NCBI GenBank assembly: GCA_017417315.1 | Contig: JAFPZK010000068.1 | Coordinates: 121,728 to 185,727, forward strand | DNA length: 64,000 nucleotides | Source: Bacteroidales bacterium | GTDB lineage: Bacteria; Bacteroidota; Bacteroidia; Bacteroidales; UBA3824 | Direction of reading: 5' to 3' | Shown: piece by piece, positions 45,042-53,822 of the stretch | Numbering within the stretch: the first letter of the stretch is position 1 | Layout: each line of letters starts with the position of its first letter | Notes under the pieces: generated by a model | Told to the model about the DNA's origin: nothing | Database searches by the model: none | What the model saw: only the letters and a program-made list of their open reading frames with translations | Program-made: the position numbers and the translations under genes

Positions 45042-45847
45042 TGAAACTGATTTTTGCGATAGCGGTGTTAGCGTTGTTTTTAACTTCGTGTGTTCATGAA
45101 ATACCGTTTTCTGTGGACGATATTGACACTAATGCCGTTGTCGTGGTAGAAGGTACGATAACAAATGAGTTTCTTAATCATCCGGTGTATATTTCGCGGC
45201 TTTCTGAGTATAAAGATACTTCGAGAGTGCCGCTTTCAAATGCGCGACTTGTTGCCGTAACATCTTCGGACAACGGTGCAACGTATTATTACAAAGAGAC
45301 TTCTGCCGGACTTTATACTTCTGTTGAAAAGTTCGTCGGCGTTACCGGCAATACTTATTATCTTCATATCGAAATCGACAGTATTGTAATTAGTGCAAAG
45401 ACAACTATGCTGCCCGTTACTCCGCCTGAAAAAATTAAATATAGCCGCAAAAAAAACGATTTTTTTTCCATAGATTACGTGGCAGACAGTTATGTTAAGG
45501 AAAATCCTGCAAAATACGTTCTTAACCTTTCTTGGGAGACCGGCAATATGGCGACACTTTATTATTATTCTTTGACGACGACCGACATTGCGCAACTTTT
45601 TGCCCCAAAAATGCAGACTACTTATTTCCCTGACGGGACACAGATTATTGAAAGAAAATATTCCATTGACAAGGATTATGAAATTTATTTGCGTTCTCTG
45701 CTTGCCGAAACGGTTTGGACGGGTGGGTATTTTGACGAGGCGCACGGAAACCTTCACACCAATATCACGAGCGATAATCCGAGTGTAAAAACCGCCGGTT
45801 ATTTTTCTGCAAGCACCGTTTATATTGATACGGTGAGGGTGTATTAA
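45041..45847 (+). CDS. DUF4249 lipoprotein
   Basis: The lipobox LFLTSC (Cys17) is followed by VHEIPFSVDDIDTNAVVVVEGTITN and PVYISRLSEYKDTSRVPLSNARL, which match the DUF4249 family of Bacteroidetes outer-membrane lipoproteins. Such proteins usually stand next to a TonB-dependent receptor; here the upstream neighbour is a cell-wall synthase and no receptor is linked. It is translationally coupled to the PBP gene. At 268 aa it is shorter than most members (about 300-400 aa). The function is unknown. Confidence 0.78.
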   Translation: MKLIFAIAVLALFLTSCVHEIPFSVDDIDTNAVVVVEGTITNEFLNHPVYISRLSEYKDTSRVPLSNARLVAVTSSDNGATYYYKETSAGLYTSVEKFVGVTGNTYYLHIEIDSIVISAKTTMLPVTPPEKIKYSRKKNDFFSIDYVADSYVKENPAKYVLNLSWETGNMATLYYYSLTTTDIAQLFAPKMQTTYFPDGTQIIERKYSIDKDYEIYLRSLLAETVWTGGYFDEAHGNLHTNITSDNPSVKTAGYFSASTVYIDTVRVY

Positions 45848-47055
45848 CCCGTAATTTTCCTTACCGGCACCTGTGCGGCTAAAAATCCGATAACTGTTAC
45901 GACGAAGAAACTTATGAAAATATCCGTCAACCGTACTTCTACGGGGTAATAATCTATTATAAACGAGCCGTCAGAAGGAAAAGTCAAAACTTGAAACTCT
46001 ATTTGTATCCAACAGATTATCAGCCCGATAACAAGCCCCGAAACTGCTCCCGTCAAAGTTATAAGTCTGCCGGTAGAAGTAAAAACGTTTTTGATGAATT
46101 TTTCGTCGCCGCCTAAATGCGAAAGCGTAGCAATGTCGTTTTTCTTGTCGATTATGAGCATTGACAATGCTCCGGCTATGTTGAACGAAGCAATGATGAT
46201 AATAAAACTCAACATTACAACGATAGATAATTTTTCTGACTGCATTACTTTATAGAGCGTATCTTGTTGTTGATAGCGGTCTTTAACGAGGAAATCCTCG
46301 CCGAGAAGTTTTTCTATTTTGTTGATAACAGCGTTTGTAGAAGCGTTTTCGCGGCACGAAATCTCTACGGACGAAAATTCCTCAGGCTCATATTCCAATA
46401 TGTTTCTGACGAAATCTATCGGCGCAATTACGTATTTTGAGTCAAAGTCCTGATGAATGTGAAAAATGCCGATAGGTGTGATGTCCGTTTTCGTGAAGGC
46501 GTTGTAAGGGTTTGTAACGGATATTTTTTCGTTTTTGTTGGGAGCGTAGATTCTTATCGGCGGAAAACTTCCGAGTGTTAAGCCGAGATTTCCGGCAATG
46601 TCGCAACCTACGACGGCAAAAGGTACGCCAGAGGCCGTATCGCGCAAAACGTAATCGCCTGCGTAAGTGCAGTTTTTGATGTCGCAAATTTTGTCATAAT
46701 TCTCTGAAACACCTTTCAACGTGCAGATATACTGATAATGACGGTATTCAAAAAGCGCGGTTTCTTCTATTGTCGGAGATACGACGTTAACATCTTCTAT
46801 TTCAGAAATTTGCGCTAATTGAGAACTTGAAAGCATAAATGTTTTGCCCGTTTTTGCCGTGATTTTTATGTCAGGGTCAAACTGGTTTATCATCGACCTG
46901 ATTAACGAGTCAAAACCATTGAAAACCGATAAAATCACAATCAGAGCTGCGCTCATTCCCGCTACGCCGAAGACGGAAATCAGCGTGATTATGTTAACAA
47001 GGCTCATCTTGCCCGAAAACAAATATCTGAAAGCAAATTTTAAGGGTAATTTCAT
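45844..47055 (-). CDS. LolC/LolE-type ABC transporter permease (FtsX family)
   Basis: The 403-aa protein has an N-terminal membrane helix (NIITLISVFGVAGMSAALIV), a large MacB-type periplasmic domain (about 45-265) and three C-terminal helices (IVVMLSFIIIIASFNIAG, LITLTGAVSGLVIGLIICWI, IFISFFVVTVIGFLA), the LolC/E layout that moves lipoproteins to the outer membrane. The N-terminus FAFRYLFSGKM is typical. The ATPase subunit is not nearby. It overlaps the methyltransferase gene by 4 bp and converges with the DUF4249 gene. Confidence 0.87.
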   Translation of the reverse strand: MKLPLKFAFRYLFSGKMSLVNIITLISVFGVAGMSAALIVILSVFNGFDSLIRSMINQFDPDIKITAKTGKTFMLSSSQLAQISEIEDVNVVSPTIEETALFEYRHYQYICTLKGVSENYDKICDIKNCTYAGDYVLRDTASGVPFAVVGCDIAGNLGLTLGSFPPIRIYAPNKNEKISVTNPYNAFTKTDITPIGIFHIHQDFDSKYVIAPIDFVRNILEYEPEEFSSVEISCRENASTNAVINKIEKLLGEDFLVKDRYQQQDTLYKVMQSEKLSIVVMLSFIIIIASFNIAGALSMLIIDKKNDIATLSHLGGDEKFIKNVFTSTGRLITLTGAVSGLVIGLIICWIQIEFQVLTFPSDGSFIIDYYPVEVRLTDIFISFFVVTVIGFLAAQVPVRKITG

Positions 47056-47864
47056 TTTATCGCTTTAACTATCAGTCCCGTGCCTTTTTTGTGAGTTGTT
47101 ATGGTGTCAATCCAGTCCAAAACAAAAACAAACGGATAAACCACAATGTAATACGGAATTAACAAGATAAAAAACAGTTTTGAAATGTTTAAAACCGTAA
47201 TCGGAAATTTCATTGACAGTTTCCACGCGATAGAGCCGGGTGTGCCGTAAGAGTATTTCGCCTCGGTTTCTGAAAAGCCCGCATTTTTGAGTTTCGTCTT
47301 AATGTCTTCGATGTTATAACCGTCTCTTACATGTTCGTCGATGAAAGAATGTTCGCCTTCATGATGAACGTCCGAGCCGCCTTGGTCTGACGGCGTAGAA
47401 ATCAGCAACATTCCGCCTTTTTTGAGGCTTTTGTTGATGTTTTCAAACACTTTTACGTCGTCTTCGATATGCTCCATAACGTCTACCGAAAGCGCGAGGT
47501 CGTAGGAATTTTCCTTACAGTATTGAGTTAAGTCGGCATATTCAAACTTCACTCTGTCAGAGCGTTTTATTTGCTTGAAAAAATTGTTGCAATCTTCTAT
47601 TTGTTCTTCTTTGACATCAACGCCCAAGATGTCTGCCTTTTTTAAGTAGGACGACATGAAAAAACAATATTGACCGTAACCGCTGCCTGCGTCAAGAATG
47701 TTTAACTTTTCGTCGCGGCGGTTGCGGAAGTTTTGTTTTATTTCTCTTTTTATGTACCATGCCCTTAACAAAAGAAGGTCAAGAAGCCTGTAAAAAAACT
47801 TTCTTAAAAACGGAGTTTTGTTGAAAACTTTTCCTAACGAGCGTTTTACGGGGTCGTATTGCAT
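47052..47864 (-). CDS. Class I SAM-dependent methyltransferase
   Basis: Motif I is ILDAGSGYGQYCFFMSSYL (about residues 58-76), followed by ILGVDVKEEQIEDC and DLALSVDVMEHIEDD, the Methyltransf_11/25 fold. A C-terminal hydrophobic stretch (LFFILLIPYYIVVYPFVFVL) suggests membrane attachment, which points to a lipid or polyprenyl substrate, but this is only an inference. It lies between rbfA and the LolC/E permease and overlaps the latter by 4 bp. Confidence 0.82.
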   Translation of the reverse strand: MQYDPVKRSLGKVFNKTPFLRKFFYRLLDLLLLRAWYIKREIKQNFRNRRDEKLNILDAGSGYGQYCFFMSSYLKKADILGVDVKEEQIEDCNNFFKQIKRSDRVKFEYADLTQYCKENSYDLALSVDVMEHIEDDVKVFENINKSLKKGGMLLISTPSDQGGSDVHHEGEHSFIDEHVRDGYNIEDIKTKLKNAGFSETEAKYSYGTPGSIAWKLSMKFPITVLNISKLFFILLIPYYIVVYPFVFVLDWIDTITTHKKGTGLIVKAIK

Positions 47865-47870
47865 GGCTTT

Positions 47871-48218
47871 TTATTTTTTATCTTTGTCTAACAATTGCTG
47901 TATTCTTTCCGCGTAATCCAAAGTCTCGTCTTTTAAGAAAATCAATTCAGGTATTCTCCTTAACTGAAATCTTACTTTTTTGGCGGTTTCAAAACGGATT
48001 TCTTTTGTGTCTTCTTCTATTTTTTTGAAAACTTCGTCGCGTTTTTCGTTAGGGAAAATCGAGACGAAAATTCTTGCTTCGTCCAAATCGGGCGTTATTC
48101 TGACTTCAGAAACCGAAATCATCGCTCCCGTATAATTTTGAGAATGTAGAAGGAAATAGTTTGCTATTTCCTTCTGCAAAAGTCTGCTTATTTTGCTTTG
48201 TCTTGTAGAATCCATTGT
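47871..48218 (-). CDS. rbfA: Ribosome-binding factor A
   Basis: RbfA helps mature the 30S subunit. MDSTRQSKISRLLQKEIANYFL, then ISVSEVRITPDLDEARIFVSIFP and VRFQLRRIPELIFLKDETLDYAERI form the KH-like RbfA domain. The start at 48218 fits the family; six residues up to 48236 are optional. It heads the leftward group rbfA, methyltransferase, permease. Confidence 0.94.
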   Translation of the reverse strand, partial: TMDSTRQSKISRLLQKEIANYFLLHSQNYTGAMISVSEVRITPDLDEARIFVSIFPNEKRDEVFKKIEEDTKEIRFETAKKVRFQLRRIPELIFLKDETLDYAERIQQLLDKDKK

Positions 48219-48271
48219 TAAATAAATTTTTGACAAAGGTACAAAATAAGTTTTTAATTTGAAAATCTTTT

Positions 48272-50743
48272 TTAAAAATCGCTGCCACCTTCAAAACTAT
48301 TGTCCATACTGTCGTTATCGCTGCCGCCTTCGCCTTCTTCGCCCTCAGGACGTTTGTCTTTTACGCTGTTGATTTTGAACGAGATACCAAGATTCCAAAC
48401 CGGGGCTTGACGGTAACGCTCGGTGTATAAGTAATATTCAGGCGTGTCGGTTGTTTGTTTGCGTTTGTGTGCGCCGGTCATATCCCTCATGCTGAAAGAT
48501 ACCGACAATTTTTTCTTAAAGAAGCTCTGACGAATAGCCAAACCGAGGTCAAAATCGCCTTTGTTGTCAGAAATCAAAGTCTTGTTGCGACCGTTGTAAC
48601 GGAAATTCAACTGTATTTTCGTCGTTTTGCCCGGCGAAAGCGAAAGTGTCTCTTTCGTGCGCCAAGAACTACCTTCTCTTGACAAGTCTTGTCCGTTATA
48701 ATTGCCTGAAATATAGTATTTTCTGACTTCAAATGTGGTATTAAACCTTATCCATTTGTTGATGTCGTAATTTCCTGAAAGTTCGAGTCCGAAATTGTTG
48801 TTTGTTGACAAGTTTTCAAATCTCGAAATCAAAATGCCCGAACCGTCGGTTGCAAGAGTGCTGACGTTTTCCGTCGCGCCAATAGTGTGCCTGTAAAAAG
48901 TCTCTAACGCCCAGAACATTTTGTCGAAGTTCATTTGATAGTTAAGTTCAACAACGTCAGTGTATTGCGGTTTTAAATCGGGATTTCCGACCATGCGTGT
49001 ATATTCGTCAGAATATGCCGGAAAGGGATTAAGCGCACGTTCCCACGGACGGCGTATGCGGCGTGAATATCCCGCTTGAACCGAATTTTTTTCGCCGACG
49101 GTTTTCGATAAATGAAGCGACGGAAAAAGGTCAAAACGGTTGATTTTGAAAGTTGAATCGGTGATTGGGTTTTTGGTATCCATTTGTCGGTAAGTGTATT
49201 CGCCTCGTAAACCGAGTTGCAAGCCGAATGTCCCGAATTGCGCCGAAAACGTGGAATAAATCGACGAAATATATCGCTTAAAATCAACGTCGTTAGTAAA
49301 TGTTTGGTTATTAACGTATGATTTAGATGATTGGTCGTAATCGTCATAATCATAATCCGTTACTCCATGGTTTAAATCTTCTTGAAAACCGGCTTCAAAC
49401 TTGTTTCCGTTGTCGTATGGTTTTGTGTAGTCGATGTTAATTCTGCCTCTGTCGGTTATTTTGTCGTCGCTGACATTATGACCGGTGAAATAATTTGTTT
49501 CTTTAACGGTCTGTTCAAAAGAGTTGTCAGCATCGCGGTCGCTGTGCGAGAAAAATCCGTTGACGTTGAGTTTATGTCCTTTGCCCGCAAAATTATGTGT
49601 CCATGCAAGGCTTGAATTAAAATATTTTGCGTCATCAGAATCGTCAGAAATCGAAGAAACGGTTTCGATGTTTGTTTTTTCTGAATTGTTGTGATATAGC
49701 GACCAGTTGTCGTAATCGGTGTTGCCGTCGTTTGAACTGCCGAAAAGTCCGCCTTCAATCGAAAAATTGAAAAGATTGTTGTCGTTAGCGTAATAGTCAA
49801 GACCGGTTTTGAGACCGCCGCCGCCGAATCTGCGTTTTGCACTCGAAGTTTGATTAACGTATTTATCGTACTCATTATCAACGTTTTTGGTAATCCGGTT
49901 TGATTCAGATTCAAAGTTGATGCCTCTTTGATTGAAATGTCCGCCGACAAAATAATTTACTTTACCTTTTCTGCTGTTTAAAAGAAAATCTCCGCCGTAA
50001 CGTCCCTGACTTCCGACATTAGCGTTAATAACACCGTTTACGCCCTGAACCATGTTTTTCTTGGTTACGAGGTTGATGATTCCCGTTGTGCCTTCGGGGT
50101 CGTATTTTGCTGACGGATTGGTGATTATCTCGATGTTGTCAATCATTGCCGCCGGAGTTTGTTTTAAGACTTCTGCTGCGTCTAAGGCGGTAGGTTTGCC
50201 GTCAATCAGAACGGTAAAATTACTGCTGCCTCGAAGCGAAACGTTGCCGTCAATGTCAACGTCAACACTCGGCACGCCTTCGAGAGCGTCTGCCGCGCTG
50301 CCGTTGTCAGCATTGATGTCAGTAGAAATGTTTATGACTTTTTTGTCGATTTGATAACTGATGTCCTTTTTCTGTGCGGTGATTTCAACCTCTTCGATTT
50401 CTGCATCTGAGGTTTCAAGTTTTATGACACCGAGGTCTATGTCTTTGCCGTGGATAGAGATGTCCCTCATTATCTTTTCGTTATAACCGATAAATGAGGC
50501 TTTTAAATAATAAACACCGCTTTTTACGTTTTCGATTCTGAAAACGCCGCCCAAAGAAGTTATTGTTCCAGTGATAAGGGAATTGTCGTTTTGATTATAA
50601 ATTGCAACCGTCGCGTATTCAACGGGTTGTGAAGTTTTGCCGTCAATAATTTTGCCCGAAATTGCGGCTTTGTCCTCAGGACCGGCGTATGCAACGCCAA
50701 GACACATTATAAAAAGTGTCAAAAAGGAAAAAATTGTTTTCAT
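48272..50743 (-). CDS. Outer-membrane beta-barrel receptor (TonB-dependent receptor type)
   Basis: After a signal peptide (to about 20) there is a carboxypeptidase-regulatory-like domain (AAISGKIIDGKTSQPVEYATV), a plug (about 115-225; NISTDINADNGSAADALEGV, LIDGKPTALDAAEVLKQTPA, ITNPSAKYDPEGTTGIINLV) and the large barrel of the OMP_b-brl_3 family. The tail is acidic (EGEEGEGGSDNDSMDNSFEG). It is 823 aa. Members are widespread in Bacteroidetes and their ligands are mostly unknown. It is monocistronic as far as visible. Confidence 0.88.
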   Translation of the reverse strand: MKTIFSFLTLFIMCLGVAYAGPEDKAAISGKIIDGKTSQPVEYATVAIYNQNDNSLITGTITSLGGVFRIENVKSGVYYLKASFIGYNEKIMRDISIHGKDIDLGVIKLETSDAEIEEVEITAQKKDISYQIDKKVINISTDINADNGSAADALEGVPSVDVDIDGNVSLRGSSNFTVLIDGKPTALDAAEVLKQTPAAMIDNIEIITNPSAKYDPEGTTGIINLVTKKNMVQGVNGVINANVGSQGRYGGDFLLNSRKGKVNYFVGGHFNQRGINFESESNRITKNVDNEYDKYVNQTSSAKRRFGGGGLKTGLDYYANDNNLFNFSIEGGLFGSSNDGNTDYDNWSLYHNNSEKTNIETVSSISDDSDDAKYFNSSLAWTHNFAGKGHKLNVNGFFSHSDRDADNSFEQTVKETNYFTGHNVSDDKITDRGRINIDYTKPYDNGNKFEAGFQEDLNHGVTDYDYDDYDQSSKSYVNNQTFTNDVDFKRYISSIYSTFSAQFGTFGLQLGLRGEYTYRQMDTKNPITDSTFKINRFDLFPSLHLSKTVGEKNSVQAGYSRRIRRPWERALNPFPAYSDEYTRMVGNPDLKPQYTDVVELNYQMNFDKMFWALETFYRHTIGATENVSTLATDGSGILISRFENLSTNNNFGLELSGNYDINKWIRFNTTFEVRKYYISGNYNGQDLSREGSSWRTKETLSLSPGKTTKIQLNFRYNGRNKTLISDNKGDFDLGLAIRQSFFKKKLSVSFSMRDMTGAHKRKQTTDTPEYYLYTERYRQAPVWNLGISFKINSVKDKRPEGEEGEGGSDNDSMDNSFEGGSDF

Positions 50744-50801
50744 TCTCAGTTTGATAATGTCTTTTTTCCTTTTTGACGGTAAAATTTTTGAAAGGTTTAA
50801 T

Positions 50802-51413
50802 TTATTTTACAGAAAAATCCAAAACTTTTTTGTCTTTTAAGAAACCTTCTACTTTGTCGCCGATATTCAGCCTGCCGACACCTTCGGGCGTGCCTGTAAA
50901 AATCAGGTCGCCGGTTTTCAAGGTTACAAACTTTGAAATGTAGGATATAATCTTGTCGCAAGAGAAAATCATGTTTTGAGAGTTACCTTTCTGAACCTCT
51001 TTGCCGTTGATTTTCAGTGAGAAATCCACGTCGTTTATGGTGTCGAACTCCGTTTTGCTAAGAAAATCTCCCACGGGTGCCGACGAGTCAAAACCTTTTG
51101 ACAAAAACCACGGCAGACCTTTTTTGCGGGCTTCGTTTTGAACGTCGCGTGCTGTGATGTCAAGTCCGACGGTGATTTCGTCATAATAGCGGCAGGCAAA
51201 TTTTTCTTCGATACATTTGCCCATTTTGCCGATTTTTATAACGAGTTCCGTCTCGTATTCTACCTGATTGGAAAAGTCGGGGAGATAAAAGTCGTAATGG
51301 TTTCTAAGCAAAGCAGTTTCCGGTTTTATGAAAAAAACCGGATTTTCTTCCGCCCGCATTTTTATTTCTTCGTTGTGTTTCGGATAATTTGCTGCAACAC
51401 AAAAGATTTTCAT
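50802..51413 (-). CDS. Fumarylacetoacetate hydrolase (FAH) family protein
   Basis: The 203-aa protein matches the short FAH family of the FAHD1 type: VEYETELVIKIGKMGK, with metal-binding E residues, VGLDITARDVQNEARKKGLPW, then KGFDSSAPVGDF and ISYISKFVTLKTGDLIFTGTPEGVG. Relatives act as oxaloacetate decarboxylases or acylpyruvate hydrolases; which activity applies here is open. It overlaps the upstream lipoprotein gene by 4 bp. Confidence 0.9.
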   Translation of the reverse strand: MKIFCVAANYPKHNEEIKMRAEENPVFFIKPETALLRNHYDFYLPDFSNQVEYETELVIKIGKMGKCIEEKFACRYYDEITVGLDITARDVQNEARKKGLPWFLSKGFDSSAPVGDFLSKTEFDTINDVDFSLKINGKEVQKGNSQNMIFSCDKIISYISKFVTLKTGDLIFTGTPEGVGRLNIGDKVEGFLKDKKVLDFSVK

Positions 51414-51823
51414 TTTTTTATTTTTAATTCGATTGTTCCTGTTGACAAACCTGAAAAATCTAATGCCGTTGTGCTTTTGAGTGCGCCGCTGTAATTTACT
51501 TGGTCATCACCTTTGCCGGAAAATTTACCGTCAGCCTCTGTAAAAGTGTAAGTGATTTTTACAGGTACTGCAACGGGTTGTTTTTCTGTTTCTTTTGCAA
51601 TAGGCATTTTGTAATAAGTCAACGTCATATCTGTTGTTGACGTAACTTCCAATTTAACAGTACCTACGCCGTTGTTGCCTTCCCAAGTTGACGAAGCAAA
51701 CGATGTTGCTGACAAAAATTTTGCCGTTGTTTCAGGGTCTTTTTCATTGTTCTTTTTGCTGCATGATGCCAAACAAATAACCGTCATTAAAAATACGGTG
51801 AATAAAATAGTGATTTTTTTCAT
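51410..51823 (-). CDS. Small lipoprotein of unknown function, 137 aa
   Basis: The lipobox CLASC (Cys21) is followed by a Lys/Asp-rich linker (SKKNNEKDPETT) and a beta-rich domain (TWEGNNGVGTVKLEVTSTTD, VPVKITYTFTEADGKFSGKG) of the lipocalin-like style seen in many Bacteroidetes lipoproteins. It is coupled to the FAH gene by a 4-bp overlap. A promoter box TAACTTTG is at 51863-51856. The function is unknown. Confidence 0.7.
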   Translation of the reverse strand: MKKITILFTVFLMTVICLASCSKKNNEKDPETTAKFLSATSFASSTWEGNNGVGTVKLEVTSTTDMTLTYYKMPIAKETEKQPVAVPVKITYTFTEADGKFSGKGDDQVNYSGALKSTTALDFSGLSTGTIELKIKK

Positions 51824-51855
51824 TTTTGTAATTATTTTAACATTAAAAACTGCGA

Positions 51856-51884
51856 CAAAGTTAATTAATTTTTTTGTATTTTTG
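51856..51884. promoter_or_regulatory. Divergent promoters for the lipoprotein and the ABC exporter
   Basis: TAACTTTG on the minus strand (51863-51856) with TTG at 51887-51885 (21-bp spacing) faces left; TATTTTTG on the plus strand (51877-51884) faces right, 15 bp before the ABC gene. Confidence 0.55.
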
Positions 51885-51898
51885 CAAAAAATACTTCG

Positions 51899-53692
51899 AT
51901 GAATTTAAAACAACTTTTTTTTAATGTCTGGTCGTTTGTGAAACCTTACAAATGGCTTGTTTTGTTGACACTTGTATTGACTTTTGTTTCGTCTTTGGCG
52001 GCTCAGGTCAATGCCGTGGTTTTGGACAAAACCGTTGACGCGATTAACGGACTTCTTCATGTTGAAGGCGGTTTTCAGTGGTCTGAGGCGGCAAGAATTT
52101 TGACGATAATTTCAATAATTTTGCTCGGAAAAGAGGTTTTGGTGGCGGTGATAACTTTTGGTCAGCGGTTTTTCGGCGAAAAGTTAAAAATCTTTGTTTC
52201 AAGGGATTTGGCGAAAGCGGTTATCGAAAAAGTCCTGACTTTTAAAGTGGCGTTTTTCACCAAAGATGACAACAAACCCGGTATGGTTCAGACAAGAGTT
52301 GACCGTGGCGTTAATTCTATTTGTATGACGGTCAATAACTTTTTTCTTGACATTCTGCCTGCCGCGACGAGTGCCGTTATCGCGCTGATTCTCATGTTTT
52401 GGGCTAACGTTTACGTCGGTCTGACAGCCCTTGCGATTGTCCCCGTGTACTTTTACATCACTTACCGTCAGGTCAATAAACTGAAAGGCTGGCGCAGAAA
52501 TATGCGGAGTAATCATGAGGCAAAGTCAAACGGCATTATGAACATAATTCAGTCGATGACGGTCATAAAAAGTTTTAACCGTGAAGAAATTGAAAACGAA
52601 AAACAATACGCGCTTCAACTTCAACTCACTGATAACGAGATGAATACGCGGCGTTATAGTTTCTTGTTCAATTCGTTAAAGACCTTTACGGAACAAATCG
52701 GAACGGTTTTGATAATCATTTTGACGGCGTATCTTGTCCTGATTGATTATCCGGGCATGACAATCGGCAAAATTATGTATCACATTATGCTTTTTGCTAA
52801 CGTTACTTCACCGATTCGTCAACTGCATTTTATTTACGACAACTTGAACGATGCGATGATTTATGCCGAGGGCTTTTTTGACATTCTTAACAACGAGGAA
52901 GATTGCGAAAAATCAGGCGGTTACCGTCCCGAAAAAGTGAAAGGCGACTTTGAAATTTCGGGCGTTGACTTCACGTATCCGAACGGTACAAAAGCCCTGA
53001 CGAATATCAATATGAATATTCAGAGCGGCAAAATTACGGCGTTTGTCGGCTTGTCGGGAGCGGGTAAAAGTACGATTGTCAACCTTTTGGATAAGTTTTA
53101 CGAACCGCAAACTGGGTCAATAAAACTTGACGGCGTTGACATCAGGGAATGGGACACGAAATTTTTGCGTGAAAATATCGGTTTGGTACTTCAAAAGAAT
53201 CATATTTTTGACGGTTCTATTGAAGAGAATATTCGTTACGGCAAGCCGGATGCAGACTTTTCGGAAGTTGAGGAGGCGGCAAAAAAGGCATATATTTATG
53301 ATATGATTGTCAAAATGCCGGACGGTTTCAAGACGAATGCGACGGAACTTTCAGGCGGTCAGCAGCAGAGAATTGCGATTGCGAGAATGTTTTTGAAAAA
53401 TCCGCCGATAATCTTTCTTGACGAGCCGACGGCAAGTCTTGATGCCGTTGCAACGGAGCAAATAAAAAACGCTATTGACGCCATAAAACAAAACCGAACG
53501 GTTGTAATAATTTCACATTCGATTTCGCAAATTATTGATTCAGAGATGATTTACGCTTTAAAAGAGGGCAAGGTCGAACAACACGGCAATCCGGAAGAAA
53601 TTTACCGGCAGGGCGGAATTTACAAGGAGATTTTTGACGCTTCGGCACGCAGTCTTAATATAGACAAGATTATTAAAACGAGAAAGGGGTGA
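51899..53692 (+). CDS. ABC exporter, fused permease and ATPase
   Basis: This 597-aa half-transporter of the MsbA/MdlB type has six membrane helices in the first 320 residues and an ATPase with Walker A GLSGAGKST, Q-loop LVLQKN, signature LSGGQQQRIA, Walker B IIFLDEPTASLD and switch H in IISHS. It probably works as a homodimer, since no second half is encoded nearby. The substrate (lipid, peptide or drug) cannot be read from the sequence. Confidence 0.93.
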   Translation: MNLKQLFFNVWSFVKPYKWLVLLTLVLTFVSSLAAQVNAVVLDKTVDAINGLLHVEGGFQWSEAARILTIISIILLGKEVLVAVITFGQRFFGEKLKIFVSRDLAKAVIEKVLTFKVAFFTKDDNKPGMVQTRVDRGVNSICMTVNNFFLDILPAATSAVIALILMFWANVYVGLTALAIVPVYFYITYRQVNKLKGWRRNMRSNHEAKSNGIMNIIQSMTVIKSFNREEIENEKQYALQLQLTDNEMNTRRYSFLFNSLKTFTEQIGTVLIIILTAYLVLIDYPGMTIGKIMYHIMLFANVTSPIRQLHFIYDNLNDAMIYAEGFFDILNNEEDCEKSGGYRPEKVKGDFEISGVDFTYPNGTKALTNINMNIQSGKITAFVGLSGAGKSTIVNLLDKFYEPQTGSIKLDGVDIREWDTKFLRENIGLVLQKNHIFDGSIEENIRYGKPDADFSEVEEAAKKAYIYDMIVKMPDGFKTNATELSGGQQQRIAIARMFLKNPPIIFLDEPTASLDAVATEQIKNAIDAIKQNRTVVIISHSISQIIDSEMIYALKEGKVEQHGNPEEIYRQGGIYKEIFDASARSLNIDKIIKTRKG

Positions 53693-53724
53693 AAAAATAT
53701 ACTTCTACGGATTTGATGTGAAAA

Positions 53725-53783
53725 AAAACATTTTGCGATTTTCGACAAAAACAGCCAAAAACATTTTGCGATTTTCGACAAAA
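53725..53783. repeat. Tandem 26-bp direct repeat upstream of the DUF4143 ATPase
   Basis: AAAACATTTTGCGATTTTC... occurs at 53725-53750 and 53758-53783 without difference. The second copy contains the TTG (53766-53768) of the downstream promoter, so it may be part of a regulatory site. Confidence 0.6.
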
Positions 53784-53795
53784 GTGTTATTTTTG
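53766..53795 (+). promoter_or_regulatory. Promoter of the DUF4143 ATPase
   Basis: TTG (53766-53768), 19 bp, TATTTTTG (53788-53795); the start codon is 27 bp further. Confidence 0.65.
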
Positions 53796-53822
53796 TGCTG
53801 TAAATCAACAAAATAAAGCGTT

